Positions 16,938 through 26,851 of a DNA stretch of 64,000 nucleotides are shown one piece after another. Made by a program: the position numbers and the translations under genes. Numbering within the stretch: the stretch's first letter is position 1; each line of letters begins with the position of its first letter. The notes under the pieces were generated by a model that was given only the letters and a program-made list of their open reading frames with translations, was not told the origin of the DNA and made no database searches. Source of the DNA: Dyadobacter beijingensis DSM 21582 (GTDB lineage: Bacteria > Bacteroidota > Bacteroidia > Cytophagales > Spirosomataceae); the NCBI RefSeq assembly GCF_000382205.1, contig NZ_KB907789.1:434001-498000 (forward strand), in the 5' to 3' direction.

Positions 16938-18761
16938 ATGAAAACGTACCTCAGATTATTATCTTTTGCCCAACCGATTGCCCGTTTTGCCGTCCCATAC
17001 ATTATATGTACCCTGCTGGGAGTCGTATTCAACACGTTGAACCTGGCGCTGCTGGCGCCGCTCCTGAATACGCTGTTCCTTAACCAGGGCGGACAGGCGG
17101 ACCCCAGGCCGGAGAACGGCTGGCTCGATCCCACGGGCATGCTCAATTACTACGCGCAGCAGGCCAACATTACTTTCGGGCCGCATGGCGCATTGCAGGT
17201 GGTATGCGCGGTCATCGTTGTCTCCGTACTGCTGTCGAATATCTTCAAGTACTTCTCGCAACGGATCATGGAAAACCTCCGCATTCACACATTGCTGAAC
17301 CTGCGCAAGCAAGTATTCGATAATGTGATGAACCTGCACGTGGGCTATTTCAGCAACCAGCGCAAGGGGGATATTATTTCAAAGATCGCATCCGACGTCG
17401 GCGTCGTGCAATTCTCGGTTACCAGTACTTTGCAGGTGGTTTTCAAGGAGCCGATGCAGCTGCTGGCTTATGTGTTCATGCTTTTCGCCACATCGGCCAG
17501 GCTGACATTTTTTGCGATCCTGGTCATCCCGGTTTCCGCATTCCTTATTTCAAAGATTGTCAAAAGGCTGAAAGCGCAGGCTGCATTGGCGCAGCATTAT
17601 TTCGGGCTGATGATCAGCTACCTCGACGAGGCGCTGACCGGCATCAAAATCATCAAGGCGTTCAACGCGACGGACGCGATTAAAGATAAATTCCATTCAG
17701 AGAACATCCGCTACTCCGACCTCGGCCGTAAAATGGCCAAGCGCCAGCAGCTGAGCTCGCCCGTTTCCGAATTTTTGGGCGTAACGATGGTGGCGATCAT
17801 CGTGCTCTACGGAGGATCGCTCATTATCGATAACAACTCGGATCTCGATGTGTCCAAATTTGTCGCCTATATCGGTATTTTCTCACAGGTAATGCGTCCT
17901 GCAAAAGCGCTGACCGACTCGTTCAGCACTATCCACGCGGGTATCGCGGCGGGCGAGCGCGTGCTGGAACTGATCGACGAGAAACCAGAAATCCAGGATG
18001 CGCCCGACGCGGTCGACATGAAGGATTTCAAGGAATCCATCCGGTTGGACAATGTATCGTTCTCCTACCCTTCCCGGCCCGTGTTGAAAGGCATTAACGT
18101 GACTATTCCAAAAGGAAAAACGGTGGCGCTCGTGGGGCCGTCGGGTGGCGGCAAGTCGACGATGATGGATTTGCTGCCGAGGTTCATCGATGCCGAAAAC
18201 GGCCGGGTGATGATCGACGGCGTGGATGTGAAGAAGATCAAGCAGGAATCGCTTTGGTCGATGTTCGGGCTCGTGAACCAGGAATCGATGCTTTTCAACG
18301 ACTCCATTTACCAGAACATCGCATTCGGCAGCCCCGACGCGACGATGGAGCAGGTGGAAGCGGCGGCACGCATTGCCAATGCGCACGAGTTTATCATGGA
18401 AACCGAAGAAGGCTATCTCAGCAATATCGGCGACCGCGGCATGAAGCTTTCCGGCGGCCAGAAGCAGCGCATCTGCATTGCCCGTGCGGTATTGAAAAAC
18501 CCGCCGATCATGCTCCTCGACGAAGCGACTTCGGCCCTCGATACGGAATCGGAAAAGCTGGTGCAGGAAGCACTGAACAACCTGATGAAGAACCGCACGT
18601 CGCTCGTGATCGCCCACCGGCTGAGCACGATCCAGAGCGCCGATACGATATTGGTTCTGGAAGAAGGCAGGGTTATCGAGCAGGGCAACCACGCCGAGCT
18701 CATCGCGCACGACGGGCTGTACAAGCGGCTCATCGATATGCAGCAATTTACCGACGTTTAA
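16938..18761 (+). CDS. ABC exporter, fused permease and ATPase (MsbA-like)
   Basis: A half-transporter of 607 residues expected to act as a homodimer in the inner membrane, moving lipids, glycans or drugs outward. The first 320 residues hold six membrane helices of the exporter fold. The ATPase half has Walker A GPSGGGKST (near 400), the signature LSGGQKQR (near 503), Walker B IMLLDEATSALD (near 524) and the switch His in IAHRLST. Two glycosyltransferase genes follow without a gap, so the cargo is plausibly a lipid-linked or cell-surface glycan. A drug or generic lipid flippase remains possible. Confidence 0.92.
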   Translation: MKTYLRLLSFAQPIARFAVPYIICTLLGVVFNTLNLALLAPLLNTLFLNQGGQADPRPENGWLDPTGMLNYYAQQANITFGPHGALQVVCAVIVVSVLLSNIFKYFSQRIMENLRIHTLLNLRKQVFDNVMNLHVGYFSNQRKGDIISKIASDVGVVQFSVTSTLQVVFKEPMQLLAYVFMLFATSARLTFFAILVIPVSAFLISKIVKRLKAQAALAQHYFGLMISYLDEALTGIKIIKAFNATDAIKDKFHSENIRYSDLGRKMAKRQQLSSPVSEFLGVTMVAIIVLYGGSLIIDNNSDLDVSKFVAYIGIFSQVMRPAKALTDSFSTIHAGIAAGERVLELIDEKPEIQDAPDAVDMKDFKESIRLDNVSFSYPSRPVLKGINVTIPKGKTVALVGPSGGGKSTMMDLLPRFIDAENGRVMIDGVDVKKIKQESLWSMFGLVNQESMLFNDSIYQNIAFGSPDATMEQVEAAARIANAHEFIMETEEGYLSNIGDRGMKLSGGQKQRICIARAVLKNPPIMLLDEATSALDTESEKLVQEALNNLMKNRTSLVIAHRLSTIQSADTILVLEEGRVIEQGNHAELIAHDGLYKRLIDMQQFTDV

Positions 18762-19697
18762 ATGGAAAACAGGCCGCTGATATCCATTGCCCTTTGTACC
18801 TACAACGGCGGCGCTTTCCTCCGTGAGCAGCTCGATTCCATCCTGGCGCAGCATTATACCGAATGGGAGCTGGTAATCGTGGATGATGGCTCCACGGACG
18901 GTACGCGCAGCATTTTGGAACAATACGCGGCCCGGGACAAGCGCATTACCCTGCATTACAACGAAGCGAATCTGGGATATAACAGGAATTTCGAAAAGGC
19001 ATTGCGCCTATGCCGGGCCAGCCTGATCGCCATTTGTGATCAGGACGATATCTGGCATCCCGAAAAATTGGAAAAACAGGCGGCATTGATCGATAGGCAC
19101 ACATTGGTATACCACGATTCCGAATTCGTCGACGCCGCAGGCAACAGCATGCACCGCCGCATTTCGGATAAACTGAATTTTTACCAGGGCCACGCGCCGG
19201 AAGTGTTTTTGTATCTCAATTGCGTTTCGGGGCATAGCATTCTCATGAAAAGGGAAGTTTTGGAAAAATCGCTGCCGTTCCCGCCGGATTTCCATTACGA
19301 CCAATGGCTCGCTTTCAATGCCACCTGCCTCGGCTCCATTGACTTCGTGCCAGATGCTCTGGTACGGTACCGCCAGCACGGCGGCAACAGCACCGACATC
19401 CTGGCATTCAAAAAGGCAGGCCGCAACGCCGCGCAAAAAGTGCTTGAAATGGAGCGGGAAAGCGGTTGGCTGGGGTTATGCGCAAGCCAGTGCACCGGGC
19501 AAGCGCAGCAATTGATTACCAGCCTGCACCGGCAAAGTATCCGGCGCAACAACAGCCTTTTCAACGTGGCTTACGGCGTGCTGATCTGGCAAAACCGCGG
19601 CACTTTGCTGCGGATTTTGAAGAAATCGGCCACCAGCCAGTTTTTTTACACGCTCCGGAAAATATGGGGCGCGAAAGTTAAAATGATAGGACAGTGA
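18762..19697 (+). CDS. Family 2 glycosyltransferase (first of a tandem pair)
   Basis: A 311-residue GT-A fold enzyme transferring a sugar from a nucleotide donor. The N-terminus has ISIALCTYNGGAFLREQLDS, then VDDGSTDGTRSIL and the metal-site region CDQDDIWHPEK. The acceptor half includes YHDSEFVD, NCVSGHSILMKRE and LVRYRQHGGNSTDIL. The start codon directly follows the stop of the ABC exporter, so translation is probably coupled. It is clearly homologous along its length to the next gene (same sequence blocks in the same order), pointing to tandem duplication. It resembles rhamnosyl-type transferases of surface polysaccharides, but donor and acceptor are unknown. Confidence 0.92.
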   Translation: MENRPLISIALCTYNGGAFLREQLDSILAQHYTEWELVIVDDGSTDGTRSILEQYAARDKRITLHYNEANLGYNRNFEKALRLCRASLIAICDQDDIWHPEKLEKQAALIDRHTLVYHDSEFVDAAGNSMHRRISDKLNFYQGHAPEVFLYLNCVSGHSILMKREVLEKSLPFPPDFHYDQWLAFNATCLGSIDFVPDALVRYRQHGGNSTDILAFKKAGRNAAQKVLEMERESGWLGLCASQCTGQAQQLITSLHRQSIRRNNSLFNVAYGVLIWQNRGTLLRILKKSATSQFFYTLRKIWGAKVKMIGQ

Positions 19698-20740
19698 ACA
19701 AGCAACCCGACTCTTCCAGTCAACATACCGGTTACCCGCTCGTATCGATCGCCATGTGCGTTTACAATGGCGAAAAATACCTCGCGGAGCAGCTCGATAC
19801 CCTCGTCAACCAGACTTACGCGAACATCGAAATCGTGGTTGTGGACGACGGCAGCAAGGACCGCTCCCGCGAGATCCTGCGGGAATATGCGGCGCAATAC
19901 CCGGCCCTCAGGGTGTACGAAAACGACGTGAACCTGGGCTATGTACGGAATTTTGAAAAGGCCATTACCCTTTGCGAGGGCGAGTACATTGCATTGTGCG
20001 ACCAGGACGATATCTGGGACCTCGGCAAGATCGCCAAACAGGTGGCGGGCATCGGCGACAGCCTGCTCATTTACCACGACTCCGCATTCATGGACGAGCA
20101 AGGCCGGCAAATGACCTGGAAACGCAAAATGTCGGACATTATCCACCTGTACAGCGGCAGCGAACCTAAGATTTTTTTGTATTTCAATTGTGTCTCAGGG
20201 CATAGCATTCTCTTTAAGCGTGAGTTGCGCGACGAGTTCCTCCCGTTCAATCCCGAGCATTTCCACGACCATTGGATCGCCTATGTGGCAGCGAACCTGG
20301 GTTCTATCAAAGTGATCCCCGAAACGCTCGTGCGCTATCGCCAGCATACCAGCACGTCCACCGACATTCTCAACAAGCGCAAGAAGGTCCGGAAGAACTA
20401 CCACGAAAACCGGGATATCAAGAAGTTGGAGCGCGACCTGAAATGGGTGCAGCAGTGCGCGTCGTTTAAAAAGAACCGCGACCAGCCATTCCTCGACCGG
20501 CTCCGGACGCTTTTCGAACACCGGCTCGATTCATTTTTCTCGTTCGAATACGCCGGCCTCGTCCGCGACAATTACGAAATGCTGTACTACATTCCCGTTT
20601 ACAAAAAGTCGGGCAAATTCAGCTTCGTTTACCGGCAGATCTGGGGCCTACGCGCCAAACTGCTTTGGGCTAGATTCTTTGCCCGTCCGGAATGGGAAGA
20701 ATATGTAGACGTAGTTTCAGAAGGTGAAGAAAAGCCTTAA
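19694..20740 (+). CDS. Family 2 glycosyltransferase (second of a tandem pair)
   Basis: The 348-residue paralogue of the preceding gene. Shared blocks include VSIAMCVYNGEKYLAEQLDT, VDDGSKDRSREIL, NLGYVRNFEKAITLC, CDQDDIWDLGK, NCVSGHSILFKREL and LVRYRQHTSTSTDIL. It starts with GTG, overlapping the upstream stop by four bases. It differs mainly in a longer basic C-terminal region (NKRKKVRKNYHENRD onward). The two enzymes probably add successive sugars to one glycan exported by the linked ABC protein. Its last 71 bases overlap the 3' end of the opposite-strand gene. Confidence 0.9.
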   Translation: MNKQPDSSSQHTGYPLVSIAMCVYNGEKYLAEQLDTLVNQTYANIEIVVVDDGSKDRSREILREYAAQYPALRVYENDVNLGYVRNFEKAITLCEGEYIALCDQDDIWDLGKIAKQVAGIGDSLLIYHDSAFMDEQGRQMTWKRKMSDIIHLYSGSEPKIFLYFNCVSGHSILFKRELRDEFLPFNPEHFHDHWIAYVAANLGSIKVIPETLVRYRQHTSTSTDILNKRKKVRKNYHENRDIKKLERDLKWVQQCASFKKNRDQPFLDRLRTLFEHRLDSFFSFEYAGLVRDNYEMLYYIPVYKKSGKFSFVYRQIWGLRAKLLWARFFARPEWEEYVDVVSEGEEKP

Positions 20741-21584
20741 AAATCACTTTTCGGCGCATCTGCTTCGTTTTGGCGCTGTGCCAGAGCATCGTTTGTATTT
20801 GCAGATAGCTGTATTTCCAGCGGATCATTTGCTCGATGAGTATTTTGAATGACCGCTTTTCGATGTCGTACATTTCGTTTCCCCGCATCACGGAAGTCGT
20901 CAGCGGTAATGCGTAGCTCCATTTCCGGTGGAGTTTCAGGATATTATCGAGCCATTGTTTGTTGAAATTCCCTTCCGAGTCATGCTTCATGAGCACGTCG
21001 TAAGTAACCATGATTTTGTAATGCGGGAATACGCTGAGGCAGAAATCGAGGTCGTAGCCGTGAAAACCCGTGAGCACCTGGCCATCGAACGGAAACCGCA
21101 GCGCTATTTCCCGGCGCGTACAGATCCACAGGCCGTCCACGCAAACAACCCGGCTCAGGGCTTCGTTGCGCGGGTTGTGATAGGCGTGGATTTCCTCCTT
21201 TTCATTGTACTTATAGCCTTGCAGCACATTCTGGTACGACCGTTCCTCCGAGTGAAATTCCAGCTGGTACCAGCCTGACGGTGACAGCGATTTATACCCG
21301 CCGCCCGCTACCCCTACAACGCCGATTTCAGGGTCGCGCCCGAAAATACCGGCCACAACATTTCCCCAGTCTGCCGTCCTGATCTCGATGTCCTCGTGCA
21401 TGAAGCATACGAGGTCGAAACGGGCGCGCTTTGCCCCTTCATTATATACATCACAAATCCCGCGGCGTGCCGTGCGGTTGTCGATCGCGATGATTTCGTG
21501 AGGGATACCGACGGTGCGGCGGATGTTTTCGGAGACGCTGGACAAATCGGCCTGGTCGGCCGAACAAATGACGATGGAGATCAT
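20670..21584 (-). CDS. StrF-like GT-A glycosyltransferase
   Basis: A 304-residue protein of the glycosyltransferase group named after StrF. It opens with ISIVICSADQ and ends its Rossmann core with IIAIDN. The central block FDLVCFMHEDIEIRTADWG resembles the family's conserved HxD region, followed by IGVVGVAGGG, CVDGLWICTRREIALRFPFD and FHGYDLDFCLSV. No signal peptide or membrane helix is evident; a basic C-terminus (KTKQMRRKVIFKAFLHLLK) may attach to the membrane. It faces the two other glycosyltransferases tail-to-tail and shares 71 bases of coding sequence with the second. It may act on the same surface glycan. Donor and acceptor are unknown. Confidence 0.85.
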   Translation of the reverse strand: MISIVICSADQADLSSVSENIRRTVGIPHEIIAIDNRTARRGICDVYNEGAKRARFDLVCFMHEDIEIRTADWGNVVAGIFGRDPEIGVVGVAGGGYKSLSPSGWYQLEFHSEERSYQNVLQGYKYNEKEEIHAYHNPRNEALSRVVCVDGLWICTRREIALRFPFDGQVLTGFHGYDLDFCLSVFPHYKIMVTYDVLMKHDSEGNFNKQWLDNILKLHRKWSYALPLTTSVMRGNEMYDIEKRSFKILIEQMIRWKYSYLQIQTMLWHSAKTKQMRRKVIFKAFLHLLKLRLHILPIPDGQRI

Positions 21585-21708
21585 GGCTATTCGGTAATTC
21601 GGTCAAAAATAACGCCAAAATGACGAATCCTGACGCCTTCGCCGCTATTTCCAGTAGAATATGACCGGTTGTGACATTTATAGGTATCCAAAAATCAATC
21701 CCGCATTC

Positions 21709-23664
21709 ATGAAACGCATACTCATCCTGCTCTTCGTCGCCTGCGCCGCGCCCGCGTTCGCGCAGGTCAAATTTGCCCGGCTGTTTTCCGACCACGTCGT
21801 GCTGCAACGCCAGAAACCGATCCCGGTATGGGGTTGGGCGAAGCCGTCCGAAAAAGTCAAAGTGGTGCTGGCAGGGCAGTCGATGGAGGTGAAAGCGGAT
21901 GCGGCGGGTAAATGGAAGGTGAGTTTCAAACCGTTGGAGGCGGGTGGGCCGCATACGTTGCAGTTAACGGCCAAATCGGGCAGTGCGGTCGTGAACGACG
22001 TGCTGATCGGCGAGGTATGGCTTTGCTCCGGACAATCCAATATGGAATGGCCGGTATCGGCGGCGAAAAATTACGAAGAAGAGCGCAAAAACGCCGATTA
22101 CCCGCAAATCCGGCATTTCCGCGTCGACCATGTGGTAGAACTGGAACCCCAGCAGGATCTGAAAGCCGGTGAGTGGAAGATCGCCAACGAAGAGACGGTA
22201 GGCGGTTTTACGGCAGTGGGATTCTTTTTTGCCCGTGAAATTTACCAGAAACTGAAAGTACCGATCGGCATCCTGCATTCGTCATGGGGCGGCTCGCAGA
22301 TCGAAGGCTGGATCAGCAAGGAAGCCATGCTGGGGAATGACGAGCTGCGTTCCTATGCGCAGAATATGCCCAAAACCTGGGAAGAGGCGGATCTGATCAT
22401 GGATAAGAAACTTAAAAAGCAGCTTTTCAAAAATGCATCGTACGACCCAACCTGGGAAGACGAGAAGAAATACCTTTCGCCGGAAGTTGACCTTACTTCC
22501 TGGCAAAAAACCGCCGATCCGATCGGACAATGGGATTGGAAAGGGCTCATGGGCTTCCGCGGAAAGGGTTATATGGCCAAAGAAGTGAATTTCCCGGCTG
22601 ACCTCGTTTCAAAACCGACGACCCTCTCACTCGCCGAAAACGACGGGCCAGTGGAAGTGTACGTGAATGGCAAACACGTGTACCAAGGCGCCGCCAAAGG
22701 CCCCCGCAAAATTGAAATACCGGCTAACACCTGGAAGGACGGCAAAAATGTACTCGTCGTCAAAACCGGCAATATGGTCGGCGCTCCCTGGTTCGGGCCC
22801 GGCCTGATGGGCTCCGCAAGCGACCTGTTCATTGCTGATGACAACCGTAAAATCAGCCTGGCCAAAGACTGGTACCTGATGCCCGCATTCGCAGAAAAGC
22901 ATGAATACGCGCATTTGATGAACAATGTGGGTACGACCATTTACAATGCGATGATCGTTCCGTTGCTGCCTTTCGCCGTGCGCGGCATGCTCTGGTACCA
23001 GGGCGAAAGCAATGCGAGCCGCGCCTACCAGTACCGTCAGTCGTTCCCGCTCATGATCAACGACTGGCGTAAGTTGTGGAACGACGAGTTTTCATTCTAT
23101 TGGGTACAGCTATCGAGCTACGGCACCGATCGCGACAGCAATAAAGGCAGCAACTGGGCGGAGCTTCGCGAAGCACAAAACCTTACATTGAGCCTGCCCA
23201 AAACCGGTATGGCGGTGTCCACAGACGTGGGTAACCCCAACGACATCCACCCGACCAACAAGCAGGATGTAGCACATCGCCTCGCTACCCATGCGTTGAA
23301 AAACGACTACGGCCAGAATATCCCCTATGCCTCGCCGCTCTACGACCAGATGCAGGTGGACGGTGCAAAAGCAGTTATTTCGTTCAAAAATGCAGAAAAC
23401 GGCCTGACAATCAAGGACCGCTACGGCTACCTGAAAGGCTTCGAGATCGCGGGCGACGACAAGGTGTTCCATTATGCCAAAGCGGAAATCCAGGGCAATA
23501 AGGTGATCGTATCGAGCCCGAATGTAAGCAAACCTGCGGCTGTGCGTTACGCATGGTCGGATGCGCCGGAGGATGCGAACCTGTACAGTACCGACGGTTT
23601 CCCCGCCAGTGCATTCCGCACCGATTCCTGGCCCGGCATGACCGTAAATGCCCGTTTTGAATAA
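21709..23664 (+). CDS. Sialate O-acetylesterase-type SGNH esterase
   Basis: A periplasmic or secreted esterase of 651 residues that removes acetyl groups from sugars such as sialic acids or plant glycans. The signal peptide is MKRILILLFVACAAPAFAQ; an upstream in-frame ATG at 21661 gives no sensible signal and was rejected. The catalytic Ser is in WLCSGQSNMEWP, and the late GNPNDIHPTNKQDVAHRL supplies the Asp-His pair. A beta-sandwich insert around residues 265-370 is typical of the larger Bacteroidota members. The PQQ-type dehydrogenase follows after 29 bases and may share its transcript. Confidence 0.9.
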   Translation: MKRILILLFVACAAPAFAQVKFARLFSDHVVLQRQKPIPVWGWAKPSEKVKVVLAGQSMEVKADAAGKWKVSFKPLEAGGPHTLQLTAKSGSAVVNDVLIGEVWLCSGQSNMEWPVSAAKNYEEERKNADYPQIRHFRVDHVVELEPQQDLKAGEWKIANEETVGGFTAVGFFFAREIYQKLKVPIGILHSSWGGSQIEGWISKEAMLGNDELRSYAQNMPKTWEEADLIMDKKLKKQLFKNASYDPTWEDEKKYLSPEVDLTSWQKTADPIGQWDWKGLMGFRGKGYMAKEVNFPADLVSKPTTLSLAENDGPVEVYVNGKHVYQGAAKGPRKIEIPANTWKDGKNVLVVKTGNMVGAPWFGPGLMGSASDLFIADDNRKISLAKDWYLMPAFAEKHEYAHLMNNVGTTIYNAMIVPLLPFAVRGMLWYQGESNASRAYQYRQSFPLMINDWRKLWNDEFSFYWVQLSSYGTDRDSNKGSNWAELREAQNLTLSLPKTGMAVSTDVGNPNDIHPTNKQDVAHRLATHALKNDYGQNIPYASPLYDQMQVDGAKAVISFKNAENGLTIKDRYGYLKGFEIAGDDKVFHYAKAEIQGNKVIVSSPNVSKPAAVRYAWSDAPEDANLYSTDGFPASAFRTDSWPGMTVNARFE

Positions 23665-23693
23665 ATTCCTTTGTCTATCGAGTTCAGATTTTT

Positions 23694-25838
23694 ATGTTAA
23701 AGACCCTATCGTGGTGTATCGGCAGTGCCGCATTGCTGCTCGCCGGCGCGCAGACTGTTTCCGACCAAAAAGATAACCAGCAAGCCGGCCCCGGCAGCGA
23801 ATGGCGGGAATACCTCGGCGGCCCCGACCGCAATCATTACTCTCCGCTGACCCAGATCAACAAGGAGAATGTCAAAAACCTGAAAGTGGCCTGGACGTGG
23901 TCGATGCCGGATTCGGGGCAAACGCAGGTAAACCCCATTGTCGTGAATGGCGTGCTGTACGGCGTCACGGCTACGGTGCAGGCATTTGCACTGGACGCGG
24001 CTACGGGTAAACAGCTTTGGATATTCGGGGATAAATCCAAAAACGGGTCGAATACGAGCCGTGGGCTTACCTACTGGGAAGATGGCGACGACAAGCGCAT
24101 CCTACACGCGATGGCCGCCCACCTGTACGCGCTCGATGCGCGCACGGGAAAGGTGATCGAGCGCTTTGGCGATAATGGCCGCATCGACCTCCACACGGGC
24201 CTTCCCGACATCGCGAAAAACAAGTACATGGTGTCCAACACACCAGGGACGATCTTCGAAGACCTGATCATCATGCCGCTGCGGCTCTCGGAGGATTCGG
24301 ACGCAGCGCCGGGCGACCTGCGGGCATTCAACGTGCGGACGGGCAAACTGGTGTGGACGTTTCACACGATCCCTTACCCCGGCGAATTCGGCTACGAAAC
24401 CTTCCCGCCCGATGCGTACCAGAACACATACACCGGCGCCGCCAACAACTGGGCCGGCACGGCCATCGACCGCAAACGGGGCATTCTGTACGTACCTACC
24501 GGTTCTGCGGGTTATGATTTTTACGGAGGCAAACGTAAGGGGACAAACTTGTTCTCGAACTGCCTGCTCGCGCTCGACGCACGCACGGGCAAGCGGCTGT
24601 GGCATTACCAGACGATGCACCACGACATGTGGGACCGCGACCTGCCGGCGCCGCCGAACCTCATTACCGTGACGCAAAATGGCCCCGACGGCAAACCCCG
24701 CAAAATCGACGCCGTGGCGCAGGTGAGCAAGCAGGGCTATGTATTCATTTTCGACCGGGTGACGGGCAAGCCGCTCTTTCCCATCAAGGAAGTGCCTGTT
24801 CCAGCAGGCGCGTTGCCGGGGGAACATCCCTGGCCCACACAGCCCGTGCCTAGCAAACCGGCCCCTTATGCCCGCCAGGCCTACACATTAACTGAAAACG
24901 ACATCAGCGTCCACGCGCCGGACCGGGATTCGTTAAAAATCAAATTCAAAGGTTATAAAAAAGCATTGTTTGCTGCGCCGAGCAAGGAAGGCACGGTGAT
25001 CCTGCCCGGCTTCGACGGAGGTGCCGAATGGGGAGGCGCTGCCGCCGACCCCAACGAGGGCATTTTGTATGTCAACAGCAATGAAATGGCCTGGATACTG
25101 ACGATGAAAGACACGCCGAAGGCGAGCGAACTTTCCAACCTGAGCCCGGGCGAAAAGGTGTACACGACTTACTGCGTAACCTGCCACGGCCCGCAACGGA
25201 AAGGCAATGCGAAAAGCGGCTACCCTTCGCTGGTCGATATCGGCACGCGCCGTGATAAATCATTTGTGAATCAACTGATTACTTCCGGAAAAGGCATGAT
25301 GCCCGGCTTTACGATGCTGACCGCCGATGAAAAGCAGGCATTGGTTTCTTTCCTGTTTGGGGATGAGAAGGTGGAAGCGGTATCGGCAACGCCCGCTTCT
25401 AAAAAGGTATATTTACCTTACCAAAGCACGGGTTACAACAAATTCCTCGATGCGAACGGCTTGCCGGCCATTTCCCCGCCGTGGGGAACGCTCAATGCCA
25501 TCGACCTGAATACCGGCCGCTTCCTATGGAAAATACCATTCGGGGAGGTGGAGTCTTTGAAAGCAAAGGGCGTACCGACCACCGGCACCGAAAACTACGG
25601 CGGGCCGGTCGTTACCGCGAGCGGCTTGCTTTTCATAGCGGCTACGAAGGATGGCAAATTCAGGGCATTCGATAAAAAAACCGGCAAATTGCTTTGGGAA
25701 ACGCAATTGCCGGCTGCCGGATTTGCCACGCCTGCTACCTATGAGGCGAATGGCAAACAATATGTCGTGATCGCTTGCGGCGGTACGAAGCTGGGAACCA
25801 AAAAGGGCAACCAGTACGTCGCATTCGCATTGGAATAG
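23694..25838 (+). CDS. PQQ-dependent dehydrogenase with embedded cytochrome c domain
   Basis: A periplasmic quinoprotein of 714 residues that oxidises sugars or alcohols and passes electrons on through its own haem. It has an N-terminal signal and an eight-bladed propeller (WTWSMPDSGQTQVNPIVVNG, LDAATGKQLW, LDARTGKRLWHYQTMHHDMW). A cytochrome c domain is spliced into the propeller near residues 480-560: CVTCH at 494-498, with a likely Met ligand in GKGMMPGFTML. The propeller then resumes (DLNTGRFLWKIPFGE, FRAFDKKTGKLLWET). This arrangement is known in Bacteroidota sugar dehydrogenases annotated as membrane-type glucose dehydrogenase relatives. The exact substrate is not evident. Confidence 0.9.
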   Translation: MLKTLSWCIGSAALLLAGAQTVSDQKDNQQAGPGSEWREYLGGPDRNHYSPLTQINKENVKNLKVAWTWSMPDSGQTQVNPIVVNGVLYGVTATVQAFALDAATGKQLWIFGDKSKNGSNTSRGLTYWEDGDDKRILHAMAAHLYALDARTGKVIERFGDNGRIDLHTGLPDIAKNKYMVSNTPGTIFEDLIIMPLRLSEDSDAAPGDLRAFNVRTGKLVWTFHTIPYPGEFGYETFPPDAYQNTYTGAANNWAGTAIDRKRGILYVPTGSAGYDFYGGKRKGTNLFSNCLLALDARTGKRLWHYQTMHHDMWDRDLPAPPNLITVTQNGPDGKPRKIDAVAQVSKQGYVFIFDRVTGKPLFPIKEVPVPAGALPGEHPWPTQPVPSKPAPYARQAYTLTENDISVHAPDRDSLKIKFKGYKKALFAAPSKEGTVILPGFDGGAEWGGAAADPNEGILYVNSNEMAWILTMKDTPKASELSNLSPGEKVYTTYCVTCHGPQRKGNAKSGYPSLVDIGTRRDKSFVNQLITSGKGMMPGFTMLTADEKQALVSFLFGDEKVEAVSATPASKKVYLPYQSTGYNKFLDANGLPAISPPWGTLNAIDLNTGRFLWKIPFGEVESLKAKGVPTTGTENYGGPVVTASGLLFIAATKDGKFRAFDKKTGKLLWETQLPAAGFATPATYEANGKQYVVIACGGTKLGTKKGNQYVAFALE

Positions 25839-25840
25839 GG

Positions 25841-26773
25841 CTAAACTCCCGCGATAAAGTCGCGCATTTTCTTCCGGCCGGCCTCATCGGGCAGTCGCCC
25901 TTCGCCGGCGCCGAGGTTGTCTACCAGGTGCTTCACGTCCGAAGTGCCTGGTATCACACAGGTGACGGCATCGTTGCTGATGATATATTTGAGGAAGAAC
26001 TGCGCCCAGCTTTTGATATCATAATCTCTCGCCCAGGCCGGTAGTTCCTTGCCCTTCACGGCCCTGAACAACGCGCCCTGCTCGAACGGCTCATTGATAA
26101 TCACGGCCACACCTTTATCTTTCGCTGCTTTGAGCAGGCTTTTCTCGGCATTCCGCGAACGGATCGAATAGTTGAACTGTACAAAATCGATCTGCTCCGA
26201 TTTGACGATCTGTTCCAGGCGGGAATGGGCGGCGTCGGTGTAATGCGTGATGCCAATATGCCGCACTTTTCCTTCCGATTTCCAGTCTTTCAGCGTTTTG
26301 AGATGGGTTTCCCAATCCTGCAAATTATGCACCTGCATCAGATCGATTTTCTTCCGGTTCATTTTGCGCAGCGAAGCATTCATCTGGTCGATCCCCTCCT
26401 GCCTGCCGGTGGTCCACACTTTCGTAGCGAAGAAAAAACGGTCGTTCAGTTTCAGTTCCGTCGTCAGGTCGCCGATCACCTGCTCGGCGCGTCCGTACAT
26501 AGGCGACGCGTCGATCAGCTTTCCGCCGAGCTCCTGCATTTTTTTCAAAACCTCCTTCAATGGTGTACGTTCAGCGGCACCCGTTCCGACGTCGAACTGC
26601 TGCCACGAACCCAGGCCTACAACGGGCATACGCTCGCCCGTAGACGGAATTTTTCTTTCCAGTATCATTTTGAGATCGCTTTGTGCCGAGGAAGAAAACG
26701 GGTCCAATGCCAAAGCAGCACTGGCAGCGGCCAGACCGGCCAATGCCTCCCGTCTTGAAAAAATATGCTTCAT
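25841..26773 (-). CDS. Exported aldo/keto reductase
   Basis: A 310-residue NAD(P)H-linked oxidoreductase with a TIM barrel. The catalytic tetrad is visible as LIDASPMYG (Asp and Tyr), FFATKVW (Lys) and LMQVHNLQDW (His), and the cofactor end as CVIPGTSDVKHL. Unusually for this family it begins with a Tat-type signal (SRREALAGLAAASAALAL), so it probably folds in the cytoplasm with its nicotinamide bound and is then exported. Its stop lies 2 bases from the convergent PQQ dehydrogenase stop. A role in periplasmic sugar or aldehyde conversion is likely but the substrate is unknown. Confidence 0.9.
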   Translation of the reverse strand: MKHIFSRREALAGLAAASAALALDPFSSSAQSDLKMILERKIPSTGERMPVVGLGSWQQFDVGTGAAERTPLKEVLKKMQELGGKLIDASPMYGRAEQVIGDLTTELKLNDRFFFATKVWTTGRQEGIDQMNASLRKMNRKKIDLMQVHNLQDWETHLKTLKDWKSEGKVRHIGITHYTDAAHSRLEQIVKSEQIDFVQFNYSIRSRNAEKSLLKAAKDKGVAVIINEPFEQGALFRAVKGKELPAWARDYDIKSWAQFFLKYIISNDAVTCVIPGTSDVKHLVDNLGAGEGRLPDEAGRKKMRDFIAGV

Positions 26774-26851
26774 TGCCTGGTTAATGGGTTTTTAAAGCGA
26801 TTAAGATACGAACAAAATGCGTTGCCGGGAGCCGGAATGCCCAAAAATGAG

